Assembly (NCBI RefSeq): GCF_014650775.1
Contig: NZ_BMVP01000001.1
Span: 620,001-684,000 of the forward strand
Length of the DNA: 64,000 nucleotides
From: Streptomyces cirratus
Lineage (GTDB): Bacteria > Actinomycetota > Actinomycetes > Streptomycetales > Streptomycetaceae
Reading direction: 5' to 3'
The notes beneath the pieces were generated by a model that had not been told where the DNA came from, searched no databases, and was given only the letters and a program-made list of their open reading frames with translations. Positions 48,604-58,256 of this stretch are shown here, piece by piece. Positions within the stretch are counted from its first letter, which is position 1, and each line of letters starts with the position of its first letter. The translations under genes and the position numbers were made by a program.

Positions 48604-49428
48604 TCAGCCCAGGGTGTTCGGCTCCGGCTGGTTGGGGACCGCGCCGCCGAAGCGGCGGTCGCGCTGGGCGTACTCCAGGCAGGCGCGCCACAGGTCGCGG
48701 CGGTCGAAGTCCGGCCACAGCACGTCCTGGAAGACCATCTCGGCGTAGGCGCTCTGCCAGATCAGGTAGTTGGAGGTGCGCTGCTCGCCGCTCGGGCGCA
48801 GGAACAGGTCCACGTCCGGCATGTCCGGGTAGTAGATGTACTTCGCGAAGGTCTTCTCGTTGACCTTCGAGGGGTCCAGCTTGCCCGCGGCCACGTCCCG
48901 GGCGATCGCCTGCGCCGCGTCCGCGATCTCGGCGCGGCCGCCGTAGTTGACGCAGAAGTACAGGGTCATCGCGTCGTTGCCGACGGTCTGCTCCTGCGCG
49001 ATCTGGAGTTCCTGGACGACCGACTTCCACATCTTCGGCATCCGGCCGACCCAGCGGATGCGGATCCCCAGCTCGTTCATCTCGTCCCGGCGGCGCCGGA
49101 TGACGTCCCGGTTGAAGTTCATGAGGAAGCGGACCTCGTCGGGCGAGCGCTTCCAGTTCTCCGTCGAGAAGGCGTACAGGGACAGGTTCTTGACGCCCAT
49201 CTCCAGGCAGCCCTTGAGCACGTCGAGCACGACGCCCTCGCCCACCTTGTGGCCCTCGGTGCGCGGCAGTCCGCGCTCCTTGGCCCAGCGGCCGTTGCCG
49301 TCCATGACGACCGCGACGTGGTTCGGGACGAGCTCACCGGGGATCTTCGGCGGGCGCTCACCGGACGGGTGCGGCTCGGGAACCTTGTACTCCCGGCGAG
49401 AGCGTCCCAGAATCCCGCGTCGTGCCAT
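48604..49428 (-). CDS. uppS: Isoprenyl transferase (undecaprenyl diphosphate synthase family)
   Basis: This encodes 274 aa. The signature [20 protein letters not shown] contains the catalytic Asp. [28 protein letters not shown] and the C-terminal [22 protein letters not shown] are standard cis-prenyltransferase motifs. It makes the polyprenyl carrier for cell wall synthesis. The gene is just downstream of recO (11 bases between) in the same transcript. Confidence 0.95.
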   Translation of the reverse strand: MARRGILGRSRREYKVPEPHPSGERPPKIPGELVPNHVAVVMDGNGRWAKERGLPRTEGHKVGEGVVLDVLKGCLEMGVKNLSLYAFSTENWKRSPDEVRFLMNFNRDVIRRRRDEMNELGIRIRWVGRMPKMWKSVVQELQIAQEQTVGNDAMTLYFCVNYGGRAEIADAAQAIARDVAAGKLDPSKVNEKTFAKYIYYPDMPDVDLFLRPSGEQRTSNYLIWQSAYAEMVFQDVLWPDFDRRDLWRACLEYAQRDRRFGGAVPNQPEPNTLG

Positions 49429-49439
49429 GTGCCCAGCTC

Positions 49440-50186
49440 CTATTTCTCGACGTATCGCAGGGAGCGTAGCCCGCGCTCCAGATGCCAGTGCAAATAGGCC
49501 GAGACCAGCCCGCTGCCCTCCCGCACGTGCCGCGCCTCGCAGGCGTCCGCGTGCCCCCAGTCGCCCGTCAGCAGAGCGCTGAGCAGAGCGATGGCCTCCG
49601 ACGAGGGTACGACGCTGCCCGGCACCCGGCAGTCCCCGCATATGACCCCGCCCGCGGCGACGGAGAAGTGCCGGTTGGGGCCGTGGATGCCGCACTTCGC
49701 GCAGTCCTCGAAGCTCGGCGCGTAGCCGTTGACGGCCAGCGAGCGCAGCAGGAACGCGTCCAGGATGAGGTGCGGCTCGTGTTCGCCGCGCGAGAGCGTG
49801 CGCAGGGCTCCGACGAGCAGCAGGTACTGCTGGACGGCCGGTTCGCCCTCGTTCTCGGTGAAGCGCTCGGCGGTCTCCAGCATCGCGGTGCCTGCGGTGT
49901 AGCGGGCGTAGTCGGTGACGATGCCGTTGCCGTACGGGGCGATGATCTCGGTCTGGGTGCACAGCGGCAGGCTGCGGCCGACCAGCTCGCTGCCGCGCGC
50001 GAAGAACTGCACGTCGGCGTGGGAGAAAGGTTCCAGCCGGGCGCCGAACTTGGACTTCGTACGCCGTACCCCGCGCGCGACGGCCCGCACCCGCCCGTGG
50101 CCGCGGGTGAGGAGCGTGATGATGCGGTCCGCCTCACCCAGCTTCTGGGTGCGCAGCACGATGCCGTCGTCGCGGAACAGACTCAT
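49440..50186 (-). CDS. recO: DNA repair protein RecO
   Basis: This encodes 248 aa. The N-terminal OB fold has [21 protein letters not shown] and [21 protein letters not shown]-terminal four-Cys zinc site is present (CAKCGIHG and ICGDCR). It loads RecA with RecR in recombinational repair. An in-frame ATG nine bases upstream (50195) is possible, but 50186 matches the family start. Confidence 0.94.
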   Translation of the reverse strand: MSLFRDDGIVLRTQKLGEADRIITLLTRGHGRVRAVARGVRRTKSKFGARLEPFSHADVQFFARGSELVGRSLPLCTQTEIIAPYGNGIVTDYARYTAGTAMLETAERFTENEGEPAVQQYLLLVGALRTLSRGEHEPHLILDAFLLRSLAVNGYAPSFEDCAKCGIHGPNRHFSVAAGGVICGDCRVPGSVVPSSEAIALLSALLTGDWGHADACEARHVREGSGLVSAYLHWHLERGLRSLRYVEK

Positions 50187-50228
50187 GGACCCCATTGTCC
50201 CCTGTGCGGGGACCCGCGCGGGGCCCTC

Positions 50229-50271
50229 GTGCGGCGGACCGACGTGCGGCGGACCGACGTGCGGCGGACCG
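50229..50271. repeat. 15-bp tandem repeat, about 2.9 copies
   Basis: GTGCGGCGGACCGAC occurs at 50229 and 50244, with a partial copy at 50259. It fills half the gap between the TerB-like gene stop and recO. Confidence 0.9.
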
Positions 50272-50967
50272 CTACGGAGCGCGGACCGCCGACAGCAGCC
50301 GGGCGACCTCGTCGGCGTCCATCCGCAGCGCCGCGCCCACGGTGGCCAGCACCTCGCGCTCGGCCGGGATGTACGGTCCGTCGGCGAGCGCGATCCGGGC
50401 GCCCTGGAGCAGGAGCGACGCCCGCCCCGGGCCGGCCAGGTGCGGCGCGAGCGGCTCCAGTGCCTCGTGGAGCTCTATCGACAGTGCGGCCCCGCAGCAC
50501 TCCGGGCCGTCGTACAACCCCAGCCGTCCCTCGTCGGTCGCCAGGGCGTCCACCACGGACTCCAGCTGCTCCTGGGTGCAGTCCTGGAACCCGGCGCCCC
50601 GTACGGCCGCCACGGCCGCCTCCAGGGCGCTGCGCGAGGTGGTCCCGCCGGCGGCGAGGACGGCCAGCGTCACGGTGTGCACCGCGTCGCGCAGCATCGC
50701 CGAGAAGCGGGTGGTGGTCAGGTGGTCCAGCACGTCGGTGCCGAAGCGCTCCTTGCAGGCCTGGCACTCGACCACCGGCCCGGCGGATCCGCGCGGCAGC
50801 AGCGGCACGCCGAGGACCGCGAAGCGGCGGCGGCCGGTGCGCCTGCGGTAGTTGCGGTCACCGCCGCAGCCGGGGCAGAAGAACTCCCCGTCGGCCACGG
50901 TGCTCCAGGTGGTACGGATGCCCCATACGGTCAGTTTCCGGCCGTCCCCACCCCGAACTGGCAGCAC
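50272..50967 (-). CDS. TerB-like protein with N-terminal zinc ribbon
   Basis: This encodes 231 aa from a GTG with GGAGGTGCGAC upstream. The N-terminus has a zinc ribbon with CPGCGGDRNY and CQAC. The rest is helical and resembles the TerB tellurite-resistance fold (ASLLLQGARIALADGPYIPAEREVLATVGAAL), with a Cys pair ECCGAAL in between. The function is unknown; stress or metal roles are suggested for TerB domains. It lies upstream of recO on the same strand. Confidence 0.82.
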   Translation of the reverse strand: MLPVRGGDGRKLTVWGIRTTWSTVADGEFFCPGCGGDRNYRRRTGRRRFAVLGVPLLPRGSAGPVVECQACKERFGTDVLDHLTTTRFSAMLRDAVHTVTLAVLAAGGTTSRSALEAAVAAVRGAGFQDCTQEQLESVVDALATDEGRLGLYDGPECCGAALSIELHEALEPLAPHLAGPGRASLLLQGARIALADGPYIPAEREVLATVGAALRMDADEVARLLSAVRAP

Positions 50968-51126
50968 GTCGCACCTCCGTATGCGGACCCCACGGCACCA
51001 TCGCCGGGTGGGCGTGATGTTAGCCACATCCGTGAGTGTGTGTCAGTCGTGTGACGAGACAACCTGGCCCCGGAACCGGAGTTGGCCGATCTGCGCCCCC
51101 GTCGCGGGGCGTGGCGGCGCCCGGGA

Positions 51127-51166
51127 AAAGCGGAACCCCGCGCCTCCGTGGGGAGGTGCGGGGTTC
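51127..51166 (-). terminator. Intrinsic terminator of leuA
   Basis: A 15-bp stem (51133-51147 with 51152-51166, one G-U pair, 4-base loop) is followed on the minus strand by CGCTTTTCCC. It lies 30 bases after the leuA stop. Confidence 0.8.
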
Positions 51167-51195
51167 GCTCGCGGAGCGGGTGGGATCCGGTGGGA

Positions 51196-53055
<1,860 letters not shown>

Positions 53056-53061
53056 CTACGA

Positions 53062-53109
53062 CTACAGACCCTCGCCGCGGCAGCTAAGGAGAAGCAGCCC
53101 GAAACGCAT
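53062..53109 (-). CDS. leuL: Leucine attenuator leader peptide
   Basis: This encodes 15 aa, MRFGLLLLSCRGEGL, on the minus strand, ending 102 bases before leuA. Four consecutive Leu codons (CTG CTT CTC CTT) plus a final Leu are what leucine attenuation requires: ribosome stalling when charged tRNA-Leu is low. Downstream repeats can form alternative hairpins, with the leader itself carrying one strand (CCGCGG and GTCGTA). Leader peptides of this kind are known for Streptomyces branched-chain genes. No strong Shine-Dalgarno is seen. Confidence 0.8.
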   Translation of the reverse strand: MRFGLLLLSCRGEGL

Positions 53110-53300
53110 GATGGGCCGAGCCTAGCGGAGCCGCGCCGTAACGCGAGGACCTGTTTCAGTATGCAAGACCCCCTGGTCAGTTTTGTACCCTTTTGTGAGT
53201 TAAGACTCGCTATGCACCGACGCGCGCAGGGAATGTCCGGTCGATCCGTCAACGTGGTGCGACGGCTTTCAGACAACCGAATGAATCATGGTCGCGATTA

Positions 53301-53329
53301 GTGACAGGATCATTACGCACTGCCACATT
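53301..53329 (+). promoter_or_regulatory. Putative leaderless promoter of the M4 peptidase
   Basis: GTGACA (53301-53306), a 17-base spacer and CACATT (53324-53329). The ATG at 53336 would be at the start point. No ribosome binding site is visible. Confidence 0.5.
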
Positions 53330-53335
53330 GCGCAC

Positions 53336-54400
53336 ATGGATGCCACTCTTCGCCCCGCCCACCCCGTCTTCTGCACGGTGGTGCCTCCCCACCTCCTCGA
53401 CCGGATCGCCGGGTCCGAGCACACCCGCCGCGCCGACACCGCCCAGCGGACCCTCGAACACGACGCCGCCCTGCGCACCCGCCGCCGGATCACCACGGTG
53501 CGGGGCATCACCCCGGCGCTCGGTGCGCCCGTGTCCGACGAGCCGGAACGGACGGTGTACGACGCCGGGCACCGCACCCGGCTGCCGGGTACGAAGGTGC
53601 GCGGCGAGGGCGAGGAGGCCACCGGCGACGCCAGCGTCAACCGCGCGTACGCGGGCCTCGGAGCCACGTACGAACTGTTCCTCAAGGGGTTCGGGCGTCA
53701 CTCGATCGACGACGCGGGTCTGCCGCTGGACGCGAGCGTCCACTACGGCCAGGACTACGACAACGCCTTCTGGGACGGCCGCCAGATGGTCTTCGGCGAC
53801 GGGGACGGCGACCTCTTCCTCGACTTCACGGTGTCCGTGGACGTGATCGGGCACGAGCTGACGCACGGCGTCACCCAGTACACGGCCAATCTCGAATACC
53901 GGGGCCAGTCGGGTGCGCTGAACGAGTCGATGTCGGACGTGTTCGGCTCCCTCATCAAGCAGTACTCGCTGGGTCAGACGGCCGACCAGGCGGACTGGCT
54001 GATCGGCGCCGGCCTGCTCGGGCCCTCCGTCACCGGGGTGGCGCTGCGCTCGATGAAGGCGCCGGGGACGGCGTACGACGACGACGAGCTCGGCAAGGAC
54101 CCGCAGCCCGCGACGATGGACGGCTACGTCCGCACGCACAGCGACAACGGCGGCGTGCACATCAATTCGGGCATCCCCAACCACGCGTTCTACATCGTGG
54201 CGAGCGAACTGGGCGGCAAGGCCTGGGAGCGGGCCGGGCGGATCTGGTACGACACCCTGACCGGCGGCGACCTCGCCCCCGACGCCGACTTCGCCGGCTT
54301 CGCCCGGCTCTCCACGGCGGCGGCCGTCGCCCGGTACGGGGAAGGCGGCGCGGAACACCAGGCGATGCAGAAGGCGTGGTCGGCGGTCGGCCTGGGGTAA
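53336..54400 (+). CDS. Protealysin-like M4 metallopeptidase
   Basis: This encodes 354 aa. Catalysis uses HELTH (within DVIGHELTHGVTQY, near 171) and Glu in GALNESMSDVFG. Additional thermolysin features are NGGVHINSGIPNHAFY (His for transition-state binding). There is no signal peptide; instead the short N-terminus HPVFCTVVPPHLLDRIA matches the protealysin-type propeptide (Cys and PPxLL). So it is probably a cytoplasmic or non-classically exported M4 enzyme. The next gene encodes its likely inhibitor, 10 bases downstream. Confidence 0.92.
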   Translation: MDATLRPAHPVFCTVVPPHLLDRIAGSEHTRRADTAQRTLEHDAALRTRRRITTVRGITPALGAPVSDEPERTVYDAGHRTRLPGTKVRGEGEEATGDASVNRAYAGLGATYELFLKGFGRHSIDDAGLPLDASVHYGQDYDNAFWDGRQMVFGDGDGDLFLDFTVSVDVIGHELTHGVTQYTANLEYRGQSGALNESMSDVFGSLIKQYSLGQTADQADWLIGAGLLGPSVTGVALRSMKAPGTAYDDDELGKDPQPATMDGYVRTHSDNGGVHINSGIPNHAFYIVASELGGKAWERAGRIWYDTLTGGDLAPDADFAGFARLSTAAAVARYGEGGAEHQAMQKAWSAVGLG

Positions 54401-54410
54401 GAGGGCCGAC

Positions 54411-54680
54411 ATGCGGATTCTGGTGGTACGGACGGGCGGCTTCGCGGGAATCGAGCGCCGGGCCGAGGTGGACACCTCGGGCCGGTCGGACGAGGACGAG
54501 TTGCGGGCACTGGCGCTGCTGGCGCTGCGGCCCGGTCCGCCGGGGCACGGGGCGGACCGGGTCCGGGACGGGTTCTCGTACCGGATCACGGTGGACGGGC
54601 GCACCGTGTCCTGCGCGGAGCCGTACCTGTCGCAGGCCCAGCGGAGCCTGATCACCCGGGTGCTCAAGGAGGGCGCTTAG
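54411..54680 (+). CDS. Emfourin-like inhibitor of the protealysin-type peptidase
   Basis: This encodes 89 aa starting with MRILVVRTGGFAGIERRAEVD, the N-terminal strand pattern of emfourin, the M4 protease inhibitor of Serratia. It continues with DGFSYRITVDGRTVSCAEPYLS and a helix (QAQRSLITRVLKE). Protealysin and emfourin are encoded as a bicistron in that system, and the same order and spacing hold here. It should bind and block the neighbouring peptidase in the cytoplasm (inference from family). Confidence 0.85.
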   Translation: MRILVVRTGGFAGIERRAEVDTSGRSDEDELRALALLALRPGPPGHGADRVRDGFSYRITVDGRTVSCAEPYLSQAQRSLITRVLKEGA

Positions 54681-54736
54681 CGGCGCCGGGCCGGAAATCG
54701 GATGACCGGCACCCGCGGCTTTGTTTGGATGACCGG

Positions 54737-55558
54737 ATGACCATCCAAACAATCTTGGCTTCGCTGGAGCAGTACTACGACGCCGTGCCGCGCGCGGGCG
54801 GCGCGCGGGCCGAGGACTTCGGTCCGCTGACCCTCTTCGTACAGGAGGGCGACGGCTGGGCGTACTACGCGCGGCCCACGCTCGGCGGCTCCGGGGCCTC
54901 GGTCGCGGACGTCGAGCGGGTCCTGGCCCGCCAGCGGGAGCTCAAACTGCCCGAGGCCTTCGAATGGGTGGCCGAAAACAGCCCCTCCCTGCGCGCCTCG
55001 GTGGAGGCCGCGGGGCTCCACGTCCACGCCCACCCGCTCATGGTCCTGGACACGGCCGAACCGCTCCCGCCGCAGCCGGAAGGGGCCCGGCTGCTCGGCG
55101 CCGACGACCCTCTGCTGGCGGCGGCCGTGACGGTGCCGATGCTCGCCTTCGCGGCCGGGGGGACGGCACTGGGCGAGGCCGGTCCGGCGGAACTCGCAGC
55201 GGCGACCGCGGATCCGGCGGTGGAGGTGCGCCGCGCCACGGTCGCGGCGGCGATCGCCTCGGGCCGCACCGTGCTGGCCGCCGCCGAACGGGACGGCGTG
55301 GTGCTGTGCTCGGGCCAGTACAACCCGGTCGGCGAGGTGGCCGAGATCGTCGCCGTCGGCACCCTCCCGGCGGCCCGCCGCCAGGGGCTGGCCCTCGCGG
55401 TGACGGCGGCACTGGTCACCGAGGCGCTCGCGCGGGGCATCCGTACGGTGTTCCTGTCGGCGGGCGACGAGGACGTGGCCCGGATCTACGGACGGGCCGG
55501 CTTCCGCCGGGTCGCAACGGCCCTGATCGCGGAACCCCCGGCGACGGACGGCGCCTGA
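54737..55558 (+). CDS. GNAT-family N-acetyltransferase
   Basis: This encodes 273 aa with an N-terminal about 130-residue domain (TIQTILASLEQYYDAVPR) fused to a GNAT domain. Acetyl-CoA binding is indicated by VAEIVAVGTLPAARRQGLA with the RxxG/A pattern and IYGRAGFRRVATALI. The N-terminal part may be a degenerate GNAT repeat. The acceptor is unknown. A TTG at 54725 is an alternative start. Confidence 0.85.
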   Translation: MTIQTILASLEQYYDAVPRAGGARAEDFGPLTLFVQEGDGWAYYARPTLGGSGASVADVERVLARQRELKLPEAFEWVAENSPSLRASVEAAGLHVHAHPLMVLDTAEPLPPQPEGARLLGADDPLLAAAVTVPMLAFAAGGTALGEAGPAELAAATADPAVEVRRATVAAAIASGRTVLAAAERDGVVLCSGQYNPVGEVAEIVAVGTLPAARRQGLALAVTAALVTEALARGIRTVFLSAGDEDVARIYGRAGFRRVATALIAEPPATDGA

Positions 55559-55676
55559 GCGCCGGCCACGGGGTTTTGCCGGAACGGCAAGGATGTTTGC
55601 CCGGCCGCCGCGGCCGGGCGGACCATCGGCGTATCGCGACCGCACGCGTCCACGCATCACGGGAAGAGAGACGCCG

Positions 55677-56369
55677 ATGCCCGAAGAGGCCGAACACACC
55701 ACGCACGCCGAACGCGCCACGCACGCCGCAGACGCCGCGCACACCGCCATCGAGGGCGGCGAGGACTACTGGGACTCCCGCTACGGCGAGAGCGAGCGCG
55801 TGTGGAGCGGCAACGCCAACGCCGTCCTGGTCCGGGAGGCCGAGGGGCTCACCCCCGGTCGCGCCCTGGACCTCGGCTGCGGCGAGGGCGGCGACGCCGT
55901 GTGGCTGGCCCGGCAGGGCTGGCGGGTCACCGCGACCGACATCTCCGGCGTCGCGCTGGAACGGGCGCGGAGCCATGCGGAGGATGCCGGGGTCGGCGAC
56001 CGGGTCGACTGGCAGCGTCACGACTTCGCCGTGTCGTTCCCGGAGGGCGAGTTCGACCTTGTCTCCGCCTGCTTCCTGCACTCCTACGGGGACTTCCCTC
56101 GCGAGCGGATCCTGCGCAGGGCCGCCGCGGCCGTCGCCCCGGGCGGCATCCTGCTGATCGTCGGCCACGCGGGCTGGCCGGTCTGGCACGAGCATCCCGA
56201 CCACCGCGTGCACTTCCCGACCCCGGACGAGGTGGTCGCGGCGCTGGAGCTGCCGGAGGGCAAGTGGGAGGTGCTGCTCGCGGAGGAGCACGAGCGCGTC
56301 CAGACCCGCCCCGACGGCCGCCCCGGCACCCGCACCGACAACGCGGTCAAGGTCCTGCGACTGCCGTAG
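55677..56369 (+). CDS. Class I SAM-dependent methyltransferase
   Basis: This encodes 230 aa. Motif I is ALDLGCGEGGDAVWLA, the acidic end of strand 2 VTATDISG, and post-I DRVDWQRHDF. The N-terminus YWDSRYGESERVWSGNANAVL is typical of thiopurine- or tellurite-type (TehB-like) methyltransferases. GGGAAGAGAGA precedes the ATG. It converges on era with 15 bases between. Confidence 0.88.
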   Translation: MPEEAEHTTHAERATHAADAAHTAIEGGEDYWDSRYGESERVWSGNANAVLVREAEGLTPGRALDLGCGEGGDAVWLARQGWRVTATDISGVALERARSHAEDAGVGDRVDWQRHDFAVSFPEGEFDLVSACFLHSYGDFPRERILRRAAAAVAPGGILLIVGHAGWPVWHEHPDHRVHFPTPDEVVAALELPEGKWEVLLAEEHERVQTRPDGRPGTRTDNAVKVLRLP

Positions 56370-56384
56370 GGGGTGTCTGACGGA

Positions 56385-57326
56385 TCAGAAGCCGAGCTTG
56401 CGCAGCTGCTTCGGGTCCCGCTGCCAGTCCTTCGCCACCTTCACGTGCAGGTCGAGGAAGACGGGCGTGCCCAGGAGCGCCTCGATGTGCTTGCGCGACT
56501 TCATCCCGACCTCCTTGAGGCGGGAGCCCTTCGGGCCGATGATGATGCCCTTCTGGCTGGGCCGCTCGATGTAGACGTTCGCGTGGATGTCGAGCAGCGG
56601 GCGGTCCGCCGGACGGTTCTCCCGGGGGATCATCTCCTCCACGACCACCGCGATCGAGTGCGGGAGCTCGTCTCGCACGCCCTCCAGCGCGGCCTCGCGG
56701 ATGAGTTCCGCGACCATCACCATCTCGGGTTCGTCGGTGAGGTCGCCCTCCGGGTACAGCGGCGGGCTCTCCGGCAGCAGCGGCGCGATGAGGTCCGCCA
56801 GCAGCTGGACCTGGCTGTCGCCGACCGCCGACACCGGGACGATCTCGGCCCACTCGAAGCCGAGCTCCGCGCCCAGCTGGTGGATGGCCAGGAGCTGCTC
56901 GGCCAGCTGCTTGGATTCGACCAGGTCGGTCTTGGTCACGATGGCGATCTTCGGGGTCTTCTTGATCCCCGCGAGTTCCTTCGCGATGAACTTGTCGCCG
57001 GGGCCGAGCTTCTGGTCGGCCGGCAGGCAGAAGCCGATGACGTCGACCTCGGCCCACGTGGTCCGTACGACGTCGTTGAGGCGCTCGCCGAGCAGGGTGC
57101 GCGGCTTGTGCAGGCCGGGGGTGTCGACCAGCACCAGCTGGGCGTCGGGGCGGTGCACGATGCCGCGAACGGTGTGGCGGGTGGTCTGCGGCCGGTTCGA
57201 GGTGATCGCGACCTTGGTGCCCACGAGCGCGTTGGTCAGGGTCGACTTGCCCGCGTTGGGGCGGCCGACGAAACAGGCGAAGCCCGCGCGGTGCGGGGCG
57301 GTGGGCTCGGGGGAACGATCGCTCAT
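56385..57326 (-). CDS. era: GTPase Era
   Basis: This encodes 313 aa. G1 is GRPNAGKST, G2 and G3 include NRPQTTRHT and VDTPGLHKP, G4 TKTD. The C-terminal KH domain has YIERPSQKGIIIGPKG. Era matures 16S rRNA and controls ribosome assembly and the cell cycle. The ATG at 57326 has GGGGAGA ten bases upstream, so it can be translated separately. However, no stop codon separates it from the upstream WxLIP-like frame (see the fusion entry). Confidence 0.96.
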   Translation of the reverse strand: MSDRSPEPTAPHRAGFACFVGRPNAGKSTLTNALVGTKVAITSNRPQTTRHTVRGIVHRPDAQLVLVDTPGLHKPRTLLGERLNDVVRTTWAEVDVIGFCLPADQKLGPGDKFIAKELAGIKKTPKIAIVTKTDLVESKQLAEQLLAIHQLGAELGFEWAEIVPVSAVGDSQVQLLADLIAPLLPESPPLYPEGDLTDEPEMVMVAELIREAALEGVRDELPHSIAVVVEEMIPRENRPADRPLLDIHANVYIERPSQKGIIIGPKGSRLKEVGMKSRKHIEALLGTPVFLDLHVKVAKDWQRDPKQLRKLGF

Positions 57327-58256
57327 ACGGGCCATTCTCCCCGATGCCGCTCCCAGCGCCGACCAGGCCGCGGCCGCGAGGGCCAGAGCGGCGGCCAGAG
57401 CGGCCGCGAGCCGGGGGTGGCGCGCGTAGTCGGCGGTGCCTTCGGCGCTCGCTCCGCCGTCGCGGGCCCGCACGGTCAGCCGGGCCCACTGCAAGGCGGG
57501 CGGATCGGCCCACCGGCCGCGCAGGCGCACCTCCTGGCCGGGCAGGAGTTCCGCCGGCGGACCGTCGAGCGGGCGGGCCGGCAGGCCGCGGCCGGCCGTG
57601 CCGGTGGCGGTGAGGGTGGCGCGGGGCCGGAGGGTGACGTTGCCGAGGTTGCTGAGGGTGTACGTGATCTCCGCGCCGTTGCCGTGGGCGCGGACCCGGA
57701 CGTCGCGGACGGCGAGCGCGGGGGCGGCGGGTCCGGTGACCCGGAGGTAGAGGCGGGCGGCGACGGCCTGCCGCACGCCCAGGCCGGGGGTGGGGGTTGT
57801 GGCGGGCTCGTCCTCCAGGGCGACGACGGCGCCGGGGTGGTCCCCGGGCTCGGCCCGCTCGGGGACGGTCACGGTGAGGGCGACGCTCACCGAGCCCCGG
57901 GCCGGGACGGTCACCCGGTCGCGGGCGAGTCCGGTCCAGGCGGCGGTGGCACGGCGCGGTTCGTCGGGGCCGCGCACGGCGAAGCCGCCGTCGCGGGCGG
58001 TGTTGTAGGCGTCGGCGGCGTAGAGGCGGAAGGTGCGGGGCCGGTCGGTGCGGTTGGTGACGGTGACGGCGTCCCGGACGGCCGTTCCGGGGGCGGCGGC
58101 GAGGTAGAAGTACGGGCGCTGCCCGACGGCGTTGGCGGCGGGCAGTACGGACCACTCCCCGTTGTCGGCGCCCCACGCCGTCCCGGCGGTCCCCGGCAGC
58201 AGCGCCCCGAGCAGGGCCAGGGCGCCGAGCCCCCGCCGCGCGGCGGCGCCGTTCAC
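56385..58256 (-). CDS. WxLIP/DUF916-like membrane protein in frame with Era (possible fusion)
   Basis: The GTG at 58256 overlaps the upstream stop (GTGA). Its frame stays open for 623 codons. Residues 1-28 form a signal peptide, about 30-270 resemble a DUF916/WxLIP two-beta-sandwich protein (RPYFYLAAAPGTAVRDAVTV, then a beta-rich region), and 283-303 form a transmembrane helix (LAAALAAALALAAAAWSALG) before ASGRMAR leads into Era at codon 311. I found no stop before Era in the sequence. A lost stop, a real fused protein, or readthrough are possible. Topology would place Era on the inner membrane face. Confidence 0.75.
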   Translation of the reverse strand: MNGAAARRGLGALALLGALLPGTAGTAWGADNGEWSVLPAANAVGQRPYFYLAAAPGTAVRDAVTVTNRTDRPRTFRLYAADAYNTARDGGFAVRGPDEPRRATAAWTGLARDRVTVPARGSVSVALTVTVPERAEPGDHPGAVVALEDEPATTPTPGLGVRQAVAARLYLRVTGPAAPALAVRDVRVRAHGNGAEITYTLSNLGNVTLRPRATLTATGTAGRGLPARPLDGPPAELLPGQEVRLRGRWADPPALQWARLTVRARDGGASAEGTADYARHPRLAAALAAALALAAAAWSALGAASGRMARMSDRSPEPTAPHRAGFACFVGRPNAGKSTLTNALVGTKVAITSNRPQTTRHTVRGIVHRPDAQLVLVDTPGLHKPRTLLGERLNDVVRTTWAEVDVIGFCLPADQKLGPGDKFIAKELAGIKKTPKIAIVTKTDLVESKQLAEQLLAIHQLGAELGFEWAEIVPVSAVGDSQVQLLADLIAPLLPESPPLYPEGDLTDEPEMVMVAELIREAALEGVRDELPHSIAVVVEEMIPRENRPADRPLLDIHANVYIERPSQKGIIIGPKGSRLKEVGMKSRKHIEALLGTPVFLDLHVKVAKDWQRDPKQLRKLGF

